NCBI GenBank assembly: GCA_030430565.1
Contig: JAUIKS010000017.1
Coordinates: 124,001 to 188,000 of the forward strand
Reading direction: 5' to 3'
From: Polyangia bacterium
Lineage (GTDB): Bacteria > Myxococcota_A > Polyangia > Nannocystales > Nannocystaceae
DNA: 64,000 nt
In this document: positions 45,949 through 57,239 of the stretch, piece after piece
Layout of the letters: each line of letters opens with the position of its first letter
How positions within the stretch are numbered: position 1 is the stretch's first letter
Position numbers and translations under genes: made by a program
Notes under the pieces: model-generated
What the model saw: only the letters and a program-made list of their open reading frames with translations
The model's database searches: none
What the model was told of the DNA's origin: nothing

Positions 45949-47796
45949 CTAGGGGAACACGAACTGGACCGAGTGCTCACGCGCGTGGCCGCAGCACGGC
46001 CCGTCGTGGCGTCGGTGCGCGCGCTCGCGTCGGCGCTCGGCGGCCTCCAGCTCCTCCTCGAGCAGCTCGTCGAAGGTCTCCTCGAGCAGCTCGGAGATCC
46101 CGCTCTCGAGCAGCAGCATGCCGCCGCCGAAGAACAGCGAGAGCGGGTCGGCCTGGAAGTACAGCGAGTGCGTGCGCGGGGCGAAGGGGGCGTGGTGCGG
46201 GCGACGCTCGGCGAAGGGGTCGATGAGGTCGTGCCCGTGTCGCTCGTGGCGCGGCTCCGGATTGTCGACGCGCACGCGCAGCTCGGTGCCGTCGCGCAGC
46301 TTCAGGACCACGTGGTCACCGTCTCGCTGGGCGCTGGTGATCGCGTCGCCGGGGGCCGAGGGCGCCACGGCCGGGGGCGCGGGCGGAGCCGGAGGAGCCG
46401 GCGGCGCGGCGGCGGGCGCTGGGGGAGCCGGGGGAGCCGGAGGAGCGGGCGCGAGGGTGACCGGGCGCGGCTCGGGGGCGCTGGGGATCGCGGCGGCCAG
46501 CATCGGCGCGTCCGTGGCCTCGAGGACAGGCGCGGGCGCGAGCTCGGGGTCTTGATCGGCCGCCGCCACGCGCGGCGCGGTCAGGGCGATGAGCGCGAGC
46601 GGAGCCAGGATGGCGCTGACGCGCCACGGCATCGGCTCGACGTGCAGCGTGGGCTGCTTCGACTCCAGCAGCCGCGTCACGCGGTCGACCAGCGGGCTGT
46701 TCGCGTCGACCATGCTCGGCAGCGGCGTGGGCTGGGGGGTCGCCTCGGTCCAGGTCGCGACCTCGGCCAGCGACTTGGCGAGGTGCTCGCCGCCGCCGCT
46801 GTGGAAGGCGGCCCAGTCGTCGCACAGGAATTCGGTCGTGATCTGCAGCTGGCGACGCGCGAGGTTGTTGAGCGGCTGGAAGAAGAACAGCGACTCGAGC
46901 GCGGTGGCGCCGATCAGCCAGTAGCCGTCGTGGCGCTCGAGGTGCGCCAGCTCGTGGGCCAAGACGCTCGAGATCTGATCGGGCGTGAGCGTGTCGACGG
47001 CCTTCAGCGGCAGGCAGATCTCGGAGCGCCCGAGGACCACCGGCGAGTTGATGTTGGCCGAGGCCGTGAGCCGGATCTTGCGCTGGATGCCCGAGCGCTG
47101 GCACAGGTGCAGGAAGCGCTCGAGGATCGGGTCCTCCAGGACCTCGCTGCGGTCTTTGACCTGGTTGGCGAAGCGCCGCGCCGACATCACCTGACGGGTC
47201 ACGGCCACGCCGGCGCCGACGATCCAGAGCAGCGAGAGCACGGCCGGCCACAGCGGCGCGTCCTGCTGCTCGAGGGGCTGGGCGGGGGCCTGGGTCAGGG
47301 TCTGGACGGGCGCGCCGGCGACGGGCGCGAGCTGGGCCTGGGCGGCGGGGCGCGTCACGTCGACCACGACGACCTGGCCGTCACGGATGAGCTCGTGACG
47401 CTCGACGACGGCCTGGGGCTGGGCCTGGACGACCTGGGGCTGGGCCTGGACGACCTGGGGCTGCGCTTGGGCCTGCTGCGCCGCTTGAGGCGCTTGGAGC
47501 TGCGCCTCGCCGGTCTGCGCGACCGGGACCTCGAGCGTCCCGAGGGCCGGCTGATAGTCGGTGGTGCCCTGGAAGGCGGCCGTGGCGACGCCCCCGATGA
47601 GGGCGAACTTCCACAGCAGGTTGCGCATCCCGTTCGACAGCGTCGGGAACGCGCGGCACACCAGCCAGACGCCGAGGATCAGGATCGTGCTGTGGATCAA
47701 GTAGGTCAGCAGCCACCCGGTGACGGCGGCCGCCGACGCCGAGTACGCCATGAGCCCGGCGCCTGATCCTGTGCTTAAAAGCAGGTAAGAGTTCAC
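45949..47796 (-). CDS. M56/BlaR1-like sensor metalloprotease
   Basis: About 615 residues. Membrane helices near 25-48, 60-75 and 182-200, and near 395-410, surround a zinc-protease domain with HELAHLERHD (281-285 core) and the third-ligand segment TEFLCDDWA (about 321). Such M56 proteins sense a signal and trigger cleavage of a BlaI/MecI-type repressor. A Gln/Ala/Pro-rich insert (PQVVQAQ repeats, about 95-130) lies in the first loop, and the C-terminal 180 residues are Pro/Ala-rich and then charged. There is no penicillin-binding sensor domain, so the signal is not obviously a beta-lactam. The BlaI-like gene lies 91 bases upstream on the same strand. Confidence 0.88.
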   Translation of the reverse strand: MNSYLLLSTGSGAGLMAYSASAAAVTGWLLTYLIHSTILILGVWLVCRAFPTLSNGMRNLLWKFALIGGVATAAFQGTTDYQPALGTLEVPVAQTGEAQLQAPQAAQQAQAQPQVVQAQPQVVQAQPQAVVERHELIRDGQVVVVDVTRPAAQAQLAPVAGAPVQTLTQAPAQPLEQQDAPLWPAVLSLLWIVGAGVAVTRQVMSARRFANQVKDRSEVLEDPILERFLHLCQRSGIQRKIRLTASANINSPVVLGRSEICLPLKAVDTLTPDQISSVLAHELAHLERHDGYWLIGATALESLFFFQPLNNLARRQLQITTEFLCDDWAAFHSGGGEHLAKSLAEVATWTEATPQPTPLPSMVDANSPLVDRVTRLLESKQPTLHVEPMPWRVSAILAPLALIALTAPRVAAADQDPELAPAPVLEATDAPMLAAAIPSAPEPRPVTLAPAPPAPPAPPAPAAAPPAPPAPPAPPAVAPSAPGDAITSAQRDGDHVVLKLRDGTELRVRVDNPEPRHERHGHDLIDPFAERRPHHAPFAPRTHSLYFQADPLSLFFGGGMLLLESGISELLEETFDELLEEELEAAERRRERAHRRHDGPCCGHAREHSVQFVFP

Positions 47797-47874
47797 TCCT
47801 CGGCCTCCTTCTGGTTTGCTCCCCAGGGTCTTCGTCGCGCGCGCCGGCCCAAGGTTTGTTCGCTACTCGTTCTC

Positions 47875-47895
47875 GTCAGTCAGTCAGTCAGTCAG
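47875..47895. repeat. GTCA tetranucleotide repeat (five copies) at the BlaI-like gene stop
   Basis: Five GTCA units (TGAC on the coding strand). The stop codon of the repressor gene lies in the second unit read in its direction, so changes in copy number would not alter the protein but would change spacing to the protease gene. Confidence 0.85.
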
Positions 47896-48328
47896 GGTCT
47901 TGAGCGAGCTCTTGATCCGCGTCTTCGGTCTCGCTGGAGCCACGGCCGGTCTCGCGCTCGCGCGCCTCGATCAGGGCCTTGACCTGCGCGAGGTCCCCTG
48001 GCCCGATGTCGCGGGCGCGCAGCAGCTGGCTGAAGAGCGCCGTGACATCTCCGCGAAACAGCGTGTCGGTGACCCGCGAGATCACCGAGCGCTGCATCTC
48101 CTGTTGAGAAACCGTCGCGCGGTAGATGTATTGCCGCCCTTCGCGACGGTGCGTGACGAGGCCGCGCTTCTCGAGCCGCCCGAGCACGGTGGCGACCGTG
48201 GTGGGGGCGAGCGCGCGGCCGAGGCTCTCGAGCGCTTCTTGAACCTCGCGGCCGGAGCCTTCGCCGAGGTCCCAGAGCGCGCGCATAAACGCGAGCTGAA
48301 CTTCGCTGAGTTGGTTCGAACGGCCCAT
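47888..48328 (-). CDS. BlaI/MecI/CopY-family repressor
   Basis: About 146 residues. The N-terminal winged helix (LSEVQLAFMRALWDLGEGSGREVQ, LAPTTVATVLGRLEKRGLVTHRREGRQYIYRA) and the C-terminal dimerisation helices are typical of the penicillinase-repressor family, which is inactivated by proteolysis through a partner M56 protease. The partner gene follows on the same strand. The acidic tail (SSETEDADQELAQDPD) is longer than usual. A double palindrome sits just upstream of its start, consistent with autoregulation. Confidence 0.93.
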   Translation of the reverse strand: MGRSNQLSEVQLAFMRALWDLGEGSGREVQEALESLGRALAPTTVATVLGRLEKRGLVTHRREGRQYIYRATVSQQEMQRSVISRVTDTLFRGDVTALFSQLLRARDIGPGDLAQVKALIEARERETGRGSSETEDADQELAQDPD

Positions 48329-48339
48329 TTAAACGACAG

Positions 48340-48370
48340 CTGTAGTAGAACTACGATTGTAGTACTACAG
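48340..48370. promoter_or_regulatory. Double dyad operator upstream of the BlaI-like gene
   Basis: Two palindromes with the same half-site lie side by side: GTAGT-AGA-ACTAC (48342-48354) and GTAGTACTAC (48359-48368). The outer arms CTGTAGTA (48340-48347) and TACTACAG (48363-48370) also form an inverted repeat. They end 12 bases before the repressor start codon and lie in an AT-richer patch. BlaI/MecI/CopY proteins bind dyads with TACA/TGTA-like halves, so this is the probable operator for autoregulation. Confidence 0.78.
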
Positions 48371-48453
48371 CCGTCGAAGAATGCCAACGGCTATTTCGCC
48401 GGCAGCCCTCCCTCTTTCTTTAAGAGAAGTACGGAGGTAGCGACGTGCGTCGC

Positions 48454-49428
48454 TCAGTGCCGCCAGGGCGTTGTCGCGGGCTCCAGCAGGTAGAGCGCGC
48501 CCTGGTCCGCGTCGAGCTCCACCATGCTGCCGACCGGCAGGGCGGCGTGCTTGTCGGCCGCGTGGCCGAAGCCGAAGCCGGTGACGACCGGCACCGCCAG
48601 GGTCGCGAGCCGCTCGACCACGACCTCGTGGGCCGTCGGGCTGGTGACGCGGCGCCCAGGTGGTTCTTTGCACTCGTGGAGCTGCCCGACGAGCACGCCA
48701 CGGACGCCTCGAAACGCGCCGCTGGTGATCAGCTGGGTGAGCGCGCGGTCAATTCGATAGGGCCGCTCGCCGAGCTCCTCGAGCGCCACGACCGCGCCGT
48801 CGAGTCGGGGCATCGCGGACGTCCCGATCAGGCTGCGGAGGAGTTCGAGGTTGCCGGCGAACAGACGACCCTGGACGCGACCGCCGCGCAGCACCGTGCC
48901 CTCTTCGGCGAACAGGGCGCCGGGATCCTGGCCGCGGGCGAGCTCCACGAGGCGGTCGCAATCCTCCTCGGGCAGCGTCCCGAGCTGGAGCACCGACGGG
49001 CCGTGGATCGCGGTGAGGCCGGCGCGCCGCCAGGTCCACGCCAGCAGCGCCGTCGTGTCGGAGAAGCCGACGATCAGCTTGGGGGCGCGCCGGAGGGGCT
49101 CTGGATCGAGTCGCGCGAGCAGGCGGGTGAGGCCGTAGCCGCCGCGCGCGGCGATGAGCGCGTCGATCGACGGATCGGCGAGCGCCGCCGCGAGCGCGCG
49201 ACCGCGGGTCTCGTCATCGCCGGCGAAGTAGTGCTGCTCCGTGAAGATGTTGCTCGCGAGCGTGCAGCGCACCTGCAGCGCGCGCTCGAGGGCCGCGCGT
49301 CCGCGGGCGAAGGCGTCGCGGTCGACCACGGGGCCGGAGGGCGCGATGACGTGAACCCTCGGGGCGCGCCCGAGCGCGGGCGGACGGATCGGCGCGGCGC
49401 TGGTGACCTGTCTCGACGATCCCTTCAA
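48454..49428 (-). CDS. S66-family LD-carboxypeptidase (LdcA/MccF-like)
   Basis: About 324 residues. Features of the family: HVIAPSGPV at the start of the fold, ALIAARGGYGLTRLLARLD, the nucleophile region VGFSDTTALLAW (Ser), IHGPSVLQL, RLFAGNLELLRSLIGT, ALEELGERPYRIDRALTQL with the catalytic Glu, and VTGFGFGHAADKHAALPVGS with the catalytic His. These Ser-Glu-His enzymes remove the terminal D-Ala from tetrapeptide stems during muropeptide recycling, or cleave microcin C-like conjugates. It precedes the BlaI/M56 pair on the same strand, with the operator between. No signal peptide, so cytosolic. Confidence 0.9.
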   Translation of the reverse strand: MKGSSRQVTSAAPIRPPALGRAPRVHVIAPSGPVVDRDAFARGRAALERALQVRCTLASNIFTEQHYFAGDDETRGRALAAALADPSIDALIAARGGYGLTRLLARLDPEPLRRAPKLIVGFSDTTALLAWTWRRAGLTAIHGPSVLQLGTLPEEDCDRLVELARGQDPGALFAEEGTVLRGGRVQGRLFAGNLELLRSLIGTSAMPRLDGAVVALEELGERPYRIDRALTQLITSGAFRGVRGVLVGQLHECKEPPGRRVTSPTAHEVVVERLATLAVPVVTGFGFGHAADKHAALPVGSMVELDADQGALYLLEPATTPWRH

Positions 49429-49451
49429 AGATTACAGCGTCCTCGTCGTGC

Positions 49452-49970
49452 TTACTCGTCGCGGGAGCGTCCCTTGCGGAGCTTACCGCCGCCGGTCGCG
49501 AGCGGCTCGTCATCGTCGTGGATCTCGGCGAGCACGAGGACCTCGGGCGGGTCGACCGCGTCGTCCGGGGTCTCGGGCTGGGCGTCGACGTTCGAATTTG
49601 AACCTGCGCTGCTCAAGGAGCTGGGGGTCGGGGCCGGGGCCGGCTCGGGCTCGAGGTGCTCGGAGCCGATCTCCTGCGCGGTCTCCTCGAGGCGCGCGGG
49701 GTCGACCGTGATGCCGACGCAACCGCGCGCGCTGTCCCCGAGCAGCGTGTTGCGCCGGACCTCGAAGGCCCAGGGCGGCTCAGCGCTGGCGCTGTCGCGC
49801 GACAGCTCGAGCAGCGAGCCGACCGGCGGCGGGTTCTCCAAGGGCAGAAACCACGCGTCTCGCCCGTCGAGTTGGTTCGCGTCGTGGAGCGTTACCGCCT
49901 CGGCGATGGTGACGTTGCGCAGCTTCACGCGCAGCGGGGTGGCGCTGGGATCGTACTCTTCCGTGGTCAC
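49452..49970 (-). CDS. PilZ-like domain protein (tentative)
   Basis: About 172 residues. The first 100 residues read like a beta-barrel of PilZ type (RVKLRNVTIAEAV, AWFLPLENPPPVGSLLEL, WAFEVRRNTLLGDSARG, CVGITVDPARLEE), but the c-di-GMP-binding RxxxR and D/NxSxxG motifs are not clearly present, so nucleotide binding is doubtful. The second half is an acidic, Pro/Ser/Glu-rich disordered tail ending in KLRKGRSRDE. It lies 23 bases upstream of the LD-carboxypeptidase gene on the same strand, and could be co-transcribed. Confidence 0.48.
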   Translation of the reverse strand: MTTEEYDPSATPLRVKLRNVTIAEAVTLHDANQLDGRDAWFLPLENPPPVGSLLELSRDSASAEPPWAFEVRRNTLLGDSARGCVGITVDPARLEETAQEIGSEHLEPEPAPAPTPSSLSSAGSNSNVDAQPETPDDAVDPPEVLVLAEIHDDDEPLATGGGKLRKGRSRDE

Positions 49971-50213
49971 GTCAGCTTTCCTCCAGAAGCGAGCTACCGC
50001 GTTATACCCCAGCGCCGCGGCGGCCGTGTCAGCCGCGCGCCGCCGGTGTGAGCGTACGCAGATGCCGTGTCAGCTCCTCTCAGGGCGATGATAGACCGGT
50101 GAGTGTTGACGAGTGTCGGCCGCGCGTGGTGATCGCGGCTGCGCTTGACCTGCGCGTGGACAGCGGCCTAGCGCGCTCGTACCCTTGCCCCGCCCCGGCC
50201 CCCCGCGACCGCC

Positions 50214-53330
<3,117 letters not shown>

Positions 53331-53350
53331 GCGTGCTACAACCCGCGTCC

Positions 53351-53860
53351 ATGCGCGCGCTCGGTCTCGATGTCGGGAGCAAGACCATCGGCGTCGCCGT
53401 CAGCGATGAGACCGGCCTGATCGCCAGCGCGCGCGAGGTGCTCCGGCGGCGCGGGCAGGCGCCGGACGCCGACGCGGTGCTGGAGCTGGTCACGCGGCTC
53501 GCGGCCGCGACCGTCGTCGTCGGCCTGCCGCTCGAGCTCGACGGGCGCGAGGGCCACCGCGCCCGCCGCGTCCGCGCGTTCGTGCGGGCGTTAGAGCGCG
53601 CGCTCGCGGGGCGCGCCGAGCGGGAATCATCGCCGGCGCGCGCGCGTACCTCCGCAGCGGAGCGAGCGAGTGGGGATGGACCGACGCCGATCGAGATCGT
53701 GCTCTGGGATGAGCGATTCTCGACCTCGGCGGCCGAGCGCACGCTGCTGGAGGCGGACCTCTCGCGCGCGCGAAGACGGCAAAAAATCGACGCGGTGGCC
53801 GCACAGTTTATCCTCCAGGGGTGGCTCGACGCGCGTCAGCGGGCGAAGGGGGACGCGTGA
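53351..53860 (+). CDS. ruvX: RuvX/YqgF-family Holliday-junction resolvase or pre-rRNA nuclease
   Basis: About 169 residues. Family motifs: LGLDVGSKTIGVAVSD (metal Asp), VVVGLPLELDG, WDERFSTSAAE and KIDAVAAQFILQGWLD. The fold is RNase H-like; the bacterial protein is linked to 16S rRNA 5'-end maturation and to Holliday-junction cleavage. A hydrophilic, Ser/Ala/Arg-rich insert of roughly 25 residues (about 90-115) makes it longer than the usual 135-150. It is 20 bases downstream of secA, and mltG starts within its stop codon (GTGA), an arrangement of ruvX-mltG found in other bacteria. Confidence 0.93.
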   Translation: MRALGLDVGSKTIGVAVSDETGLIASAREVLRRRGQAPDADAVLELVTRLAAATVVVGLPLELDGREGHRARRVRAFVRALERALAGRAERESSPARARTSAAERASGDGPTPIEIVLWDERFSTSAAERTLLEADLSRARRRQKIDAVAAQFILQGWLDARQRAKGDA

Positions 53861-55086
53861 GCGAAGCGGGGCCTGACGGGGAGGCGAAGCCTTCGGAGGA
53901 GGCGAAGTCACCTGCCTCGGCGAAGGAGTCGGCGAAGGCGTCGACTTCGAAGCCCGCCCAGGCGCCGCGACGGGGGCTGCTGCGGCGCTCGCGTCGCGCC
54001 CAGCGCTGGGCCTTCGCGATCGTGCTGCTGACCCTGGGCGCGGGGGCGTACTGGTGCTTCCAGACCTACCAGCGCGTGATCGGCTACCCGGCGCGGGCGG
54101 GCGTCGGCTCCGCGGAGGTCGTGCGCTTCGAGGTCCCGCGCGGCGCCTCGTTCCCCGAGGTCATGCGTCGGCTGATCGAGGCCGGCGTGCTGCCGGAGGA
54201 CGAGGCGCTGTGGTTCAAGGTCTTCGTCCTCCACAAGGGCGCGGCCGGCAAGATCACCGCCGGTGAGCATCATGTCCGCGGGGACATGACCCCCGAGGAG
54301 CTGCTCGGCGAGCTGATCCGCCGGCAGCCCTCGCGCGAGGTCCGGGTGACGATCCCGGAGGGCCGGCACACCCTCGAGGTCGCGGGCATCCTGGCGGCGG
54401 CGGGCCTCGGCGAGCAGGAGGCCTTCGCGGCGGCGATGCGCGACCCGAAGCTGCTCGAGTCCCTGGGCGTCGACGCGCCCTCCCTCGAGGGCTACCTGTT
54501 CCCGGACACCTACAAGTTCAAGGTCGGGACCAGCCCGGAGGACGTCCTGCGTCGGCTCGTCCGCCATCATCAGCAGGTCTACGGGGATCTCCGTCGTCGC
54601 CACCGCGGCGCGGCTGCGGCCCTTGAAAAAGAGTTCGGCTGGGGTGATCACGAGATCCTGACCTTCGCCTCGCTGATCGAGAAGGAGACCGCCGCGCGGC
54701 ACGAGCGCCCGCGCATCGCCTCGGTGTTCTTCAACCGCTTGCGCTTTCGCAGCTTCCAGCCCAAGCGCCTCGAGACCGACCCGACGATCATCTACGGCTG
54801 CACGGTCCCGCCCGAGAAGTCGAAGGCCTGCGAGCAATTCGAGGGCCGGATCCGGCGGATCCATCTGCGCGACCCGGACAACCCCTACAACACCTATACG
54901 CACGAGGGGCTGCCGCCCGGGCCGATCACCAACCCCGGGCGCGCGGCGCTCGAGGCCGTGCTCGCGCCCGAGAAGACGCGCTACCTGTTCTTCGTCGCCA
55001 AGATGGACGGCACCGGGATGCACAAGTTTTCGAAGACCCGCGCCGAGCACGAGGCCGCGGTCGACACGTACATCCGCGGGAAGTAG
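53857..55086 (+). CDS. mltG: Endolytic murein transglycosylase MltG
   Basis: About 409 residues. An Ala/Lys/Ser-rich cytosolic N-terminus of 50 residues precedes one membrane helix (WAFAIVLLTLGAGAYWCF). The periplasmic part holds a LysM-like subdomain (VPRGASFPEVMRRLIEAGVL) and the YceG/MltG catalytic domain: IPEGRHTLEVAGIL, LEGYLFPDTYKF, the active-site Glu in ASLIEKETA (about 275), VFFNRLRF, and YNTYTHEGLPPGPITNPG. MltG cleaves nascent glycan strands and sets chain length. GTG start overlaps the ruvX stop. Confidence 0.96.
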   Translation: MSEAGPDGEAKPSEEAKSPASAKESAKASTSKPAQAPRRGLLRRSRRAQRWAFAIVLLTLGAGAYWCFQTYQRVIGYPARAGVGSAEVVRFEVPRGASFPEVMRRLIEAGVLPEDEALWFKVFVLHKGAAGKITAGEHHVRGDMTPEELLGELIRRQPSREVRVTIPEGRHTLEVAGILAAAGLGEQEAFAAAMRDPKLLESLGVDAPSLEGYLFPDTYKFKVGTSPEDVLRRLVRHHQQVYGDLRRRHRGAAAALEKEFGWGDHEILTFASLIEKETAARHERPRIASVFFNRLRFRSFQPKRLETDPTIIYGCTVPPEKSKACEQFEGRIRRIHLRDPDNPYNTYTHEGLPPGPITNPGRAALEAVLAPEKTRYLFFVAKMDGTGMHKFSKTRAEHEAAVDTYIRGK

Positions 55087-55107
55087 CGCGGCGGGGCGAG
55101 CTGTCTC

Positions 55108-55998
55108 TTAGTTCTTGTTGTCGGCGTCGGCGTCGGCCTCGGGCTCTTCGCCCTGGGCGTCGTCGCCTGTCTCGACGCGTCGGAGGTCGGAGAGGATCCA
55201 GCCGCGGCGCGTCTTCACGACCTCGACGATCACCGCCTCGCCTGGGCCGTCGGAGCGCAGGCGAAATCGCCGGGTGCTGGTCGCGCCCGCGTCGGCGGGG
55301 CGCCACTCGCGATCGCCCGTGACGACCTCGAGCACGCGGTAGAGCGCGTCGCGGTCGAGCAGCAGCGGGTCGTCGACGCCGTGGACGACGTCCGCGAGCG
55401 CCCGCGCGCGGGCCTCGGCGGGCCCGTCCTTCAGCGCGAGCGCGCCCGCGCGCGCGAGGGCCCCCAAAAACCCCGCGGGGCTCTCTCCGGGGAGCCCGCG
55501 CAGGCGCGTTTTCTCCACGCCCGGCGTGGCGATCTCCTCGCGCAGACGCTCGAGCTCGGGCGCGCGCGGATCGGCGCGGCGCAGGCGCCCGACGACGACG
55601 GGCTCGCCGCTGCGCTCGAGCAGGCCCTTGGTGTTGTTCTGGCTGAGCGACCACAGCTCGACGCGCAGCGCCGGGTCCCGCCCGGGGCGAACGACCGCGA
55701 CGAGAAATCGCGCTCGCCCCGTGCGCCCGTTGGCGACCTCGAGCAGCAGCTCGGCCGCGGCCCCGTCGGTGACCAGCTGCTCGCGCGCCGCCTGAAACGC
55801 CGGCAGGTAGCGCCAGCGTGCATCATCCGACGGTTGCGCCTTCGTCGTCGCGGTCGGGCGCTCGACGCTCGGAGTCGGCTGCGCGGGCTTATCGGCGTCG
55901 CCGGCTTGACAGGCGCACACGGTCAGCAGTGCGAGCGCGCTCCAAGTCGAGCGGCGTGCGACGGGCGAAATTTGAGCGCGATCGTGACGAGAGGGCAC
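55108..55998 (-). CDS. Lipoprotein, function unknown
   Basis: About 296 residues from a GTG. The signal peptide (SALALLTVCAC) ends at a Cys, giving a probable lipoprotein. A Thr/Pro linker is followed by a helical/beta domain of about 190 residues (FLVAVVRPGRDPALRVELWSL, LADVVHGVDDPLLLDRDALY, AVIVEVVKTRRGWILSDLRRVE). The last strand pattern resembles small export-associated domains of the DUF3828/NTF2-like kind, but this is not firm. The Asp/Glu/Asn-rich tail is not conserved-looking. Convergent with mltG and divergent from the PEGA protein gene. Confidence 0.62.
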   Translation of the reverse strand: MPSRHDRAQISPVARRSTWSALALLTVCACQAGDADKPAQPTPSVERPTATTKAQPSDDARWRYLPAFQAAREQLVTDGAAAELLLEVANGRTGRARFLVAVVRPGRDPALRVELWSLSQNNTKGLLERSGEPVVVGRLRRADPRAPELERLREEIATPGVEKTRLRGLPGESPAGFLGALARAGALALKDGPAEARARALADVVHGVDDPLLLDRDALYRVLEVVTGDREWRPADAGATSTRRFRLRSDGPGEAVIVEVVKTRRGWILSDLRRVETGDDAQGEEPEADADADNKN

Positions 55999-56123
55999 GG
56001 TGAGCTGGGCGGTGAGGGGTTTTTCAAGGGGGCGCGAGCGCGTCCGGTCGAGATCACACGATGAACTCTCAGACAGGCTCGGATGTAGTGGCGCGCCGGT
56101 CAAGCATGATAGCCTCGCAGGCG

Positions 56124-57239
56124 ATGCTCCGTGCCGGTCGAGTCACCGCTCTCGCGGTCGCAGCAACGATGTGGTGTGTGGGTCTGCCGCAGCTCGAGCG
56201 CGGCGGCGCCGTCGAGGTCGGGTTCAGCGAGGCGAGCGCCGCCCCGGACGCGGCCGGGCGCAAGGTCGCGACGCTCCCGCTCGACGTTCAGGGCGAGCTG
56301 CCGGACTCGGACCGCGACGACATGACGAAGGCGCTGCTCTCGGGCCTCGAGCGCGGCGCGTTCGAGGTCATCAGCCCCGATCAGGTCGTGGCCGCGAGCC
56401 CGGGCGCGGCGGGCTGCGCCGACGCCGGCTGCGCGAAGCAGGTCGCGTCCGCGACCGGCTCCCAGTACGTCGTGCGCTCGCGCGTCACGGTCCAGGACCG
56501 CGACTATCAGATCGTCGTCGAGCTGCTCGACGGCGAGACCGGCCAGTCGATCGCGCAGACCGAGGACGGCTGCGAGATCTGCGGCGTCGCCGATGTCAGC
56601 CCGATGTTCACGACCGGCGCCGCGACGCTCGGGACGAAGATCGACGCCCTGGCCACGGGGCCGAGCATCTTCACGCTCACCAGCGAGCCGGTCGGCGCGC
56701 TCGTCACCCTCGACGGCGAGATCATCGGCGCGACCCCGCTCGAGCGCCCGATGGTCCCCGGCAAGCACGTGCTCCGCGTCAGCGCCGACGGCTACATCGC
56801 CATCGAGCGCGAGGTGACCTTCGTCGAGGGCGTCTCTGAGGAGCTCAACATCACGCTCGAGAAGATCCCGAGTCGACTCCCGAGTCGCCCGTGGGGCTAC
56901 GTCTCGTTGGGCTTCGGCGTCGCGGCGCTCGGTGGCGGGGTGTTCTTGACCTGGCTGCACGACCGACCGTTCAAGATCGGCGCGAATTGCATGGGCGAGG
57001 ACGTGATCACGATCGACGGCATGGAGCAGTGCAAGTTCCTGCACGACTCCAAGTGGGGCGCGGCCGGGGCGTTGGTCGCCGGCGCCGCGCTGACGACCCT
57101 CGGCGTGCTGATCCTGGTCGACTCGGCGAAGCGGACCAAGAAGGACAAGGGCGGCGATAAGGGCAAGAAGACGGCGCGTCTTCGTCGTCCTCGCTTCGGC
57201 GTCGGTCCCGGCAGCGTGATGGTCCAGGGCCGCTTCTAG
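56124..57239 (+). CDS. PEGA-domain exported protein
   Basis: About 371 residues. The N-terminus (RVTALAVAATMWCVGLPQL) may be a signal peptide with cleavage after EASAA. Residues about 45-150 resemble the N-terminal domain of TolB/CsgG-type proteins (VATLPLDVQGELPDSDRDDMTKALLSGL, YVVRSRVTVQDRDYQIVVELLD). A PEGA domain follows at about 190-255 (FTLTSEPVGALVTLDGEII, GKHVLRVSADGYIAIEREV). One or two hydrophobic segments flank a Cys-containing loop (about 265-345) and a basic Lys/Arg tail ends the protein. Starts at 56061 and 56106 are possible. Probably inner-membrane associated; function unknown. Confidence 0.75.
   Translation: MLRAGRVTALAVAATMWCVGLPQLERGGAVEVGFSEASAAPDAAGRKVATLPLDVQGELPDSDRDDMTKALLSGLERGAFEVISPDQVVAASPGAAGCADAGCAKQVASATGSQYVVRSRVTVQDRDYQIVVELLDGETGQSIAQTEDGCEICGVADVSPMFTTGAATLGTKIDALATGPSIFTLTSEPVGALVTLDGEIIGATPLERPMVPGKHVLRVSADGYIAIEREVTFVEGVSEELNITLEKIPSRLPSRPWGYVSLGFGVAALGGGVFLTWLHDRPFKIGANCMGEDVITIDGMEQCKFLHDSKWGAAGALVAGAALTTLGVLILVDSAKRTKKDKGGDKGKKTARLRRPRFGVGPGSVMVQGRF

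Noticed and set aside
45949..48328. Beta-lactam resistance locus
   Set aside because: No beta-lactamase or penicillin-binding domain is encoded here; only the regulator/sensor pair fits that system.
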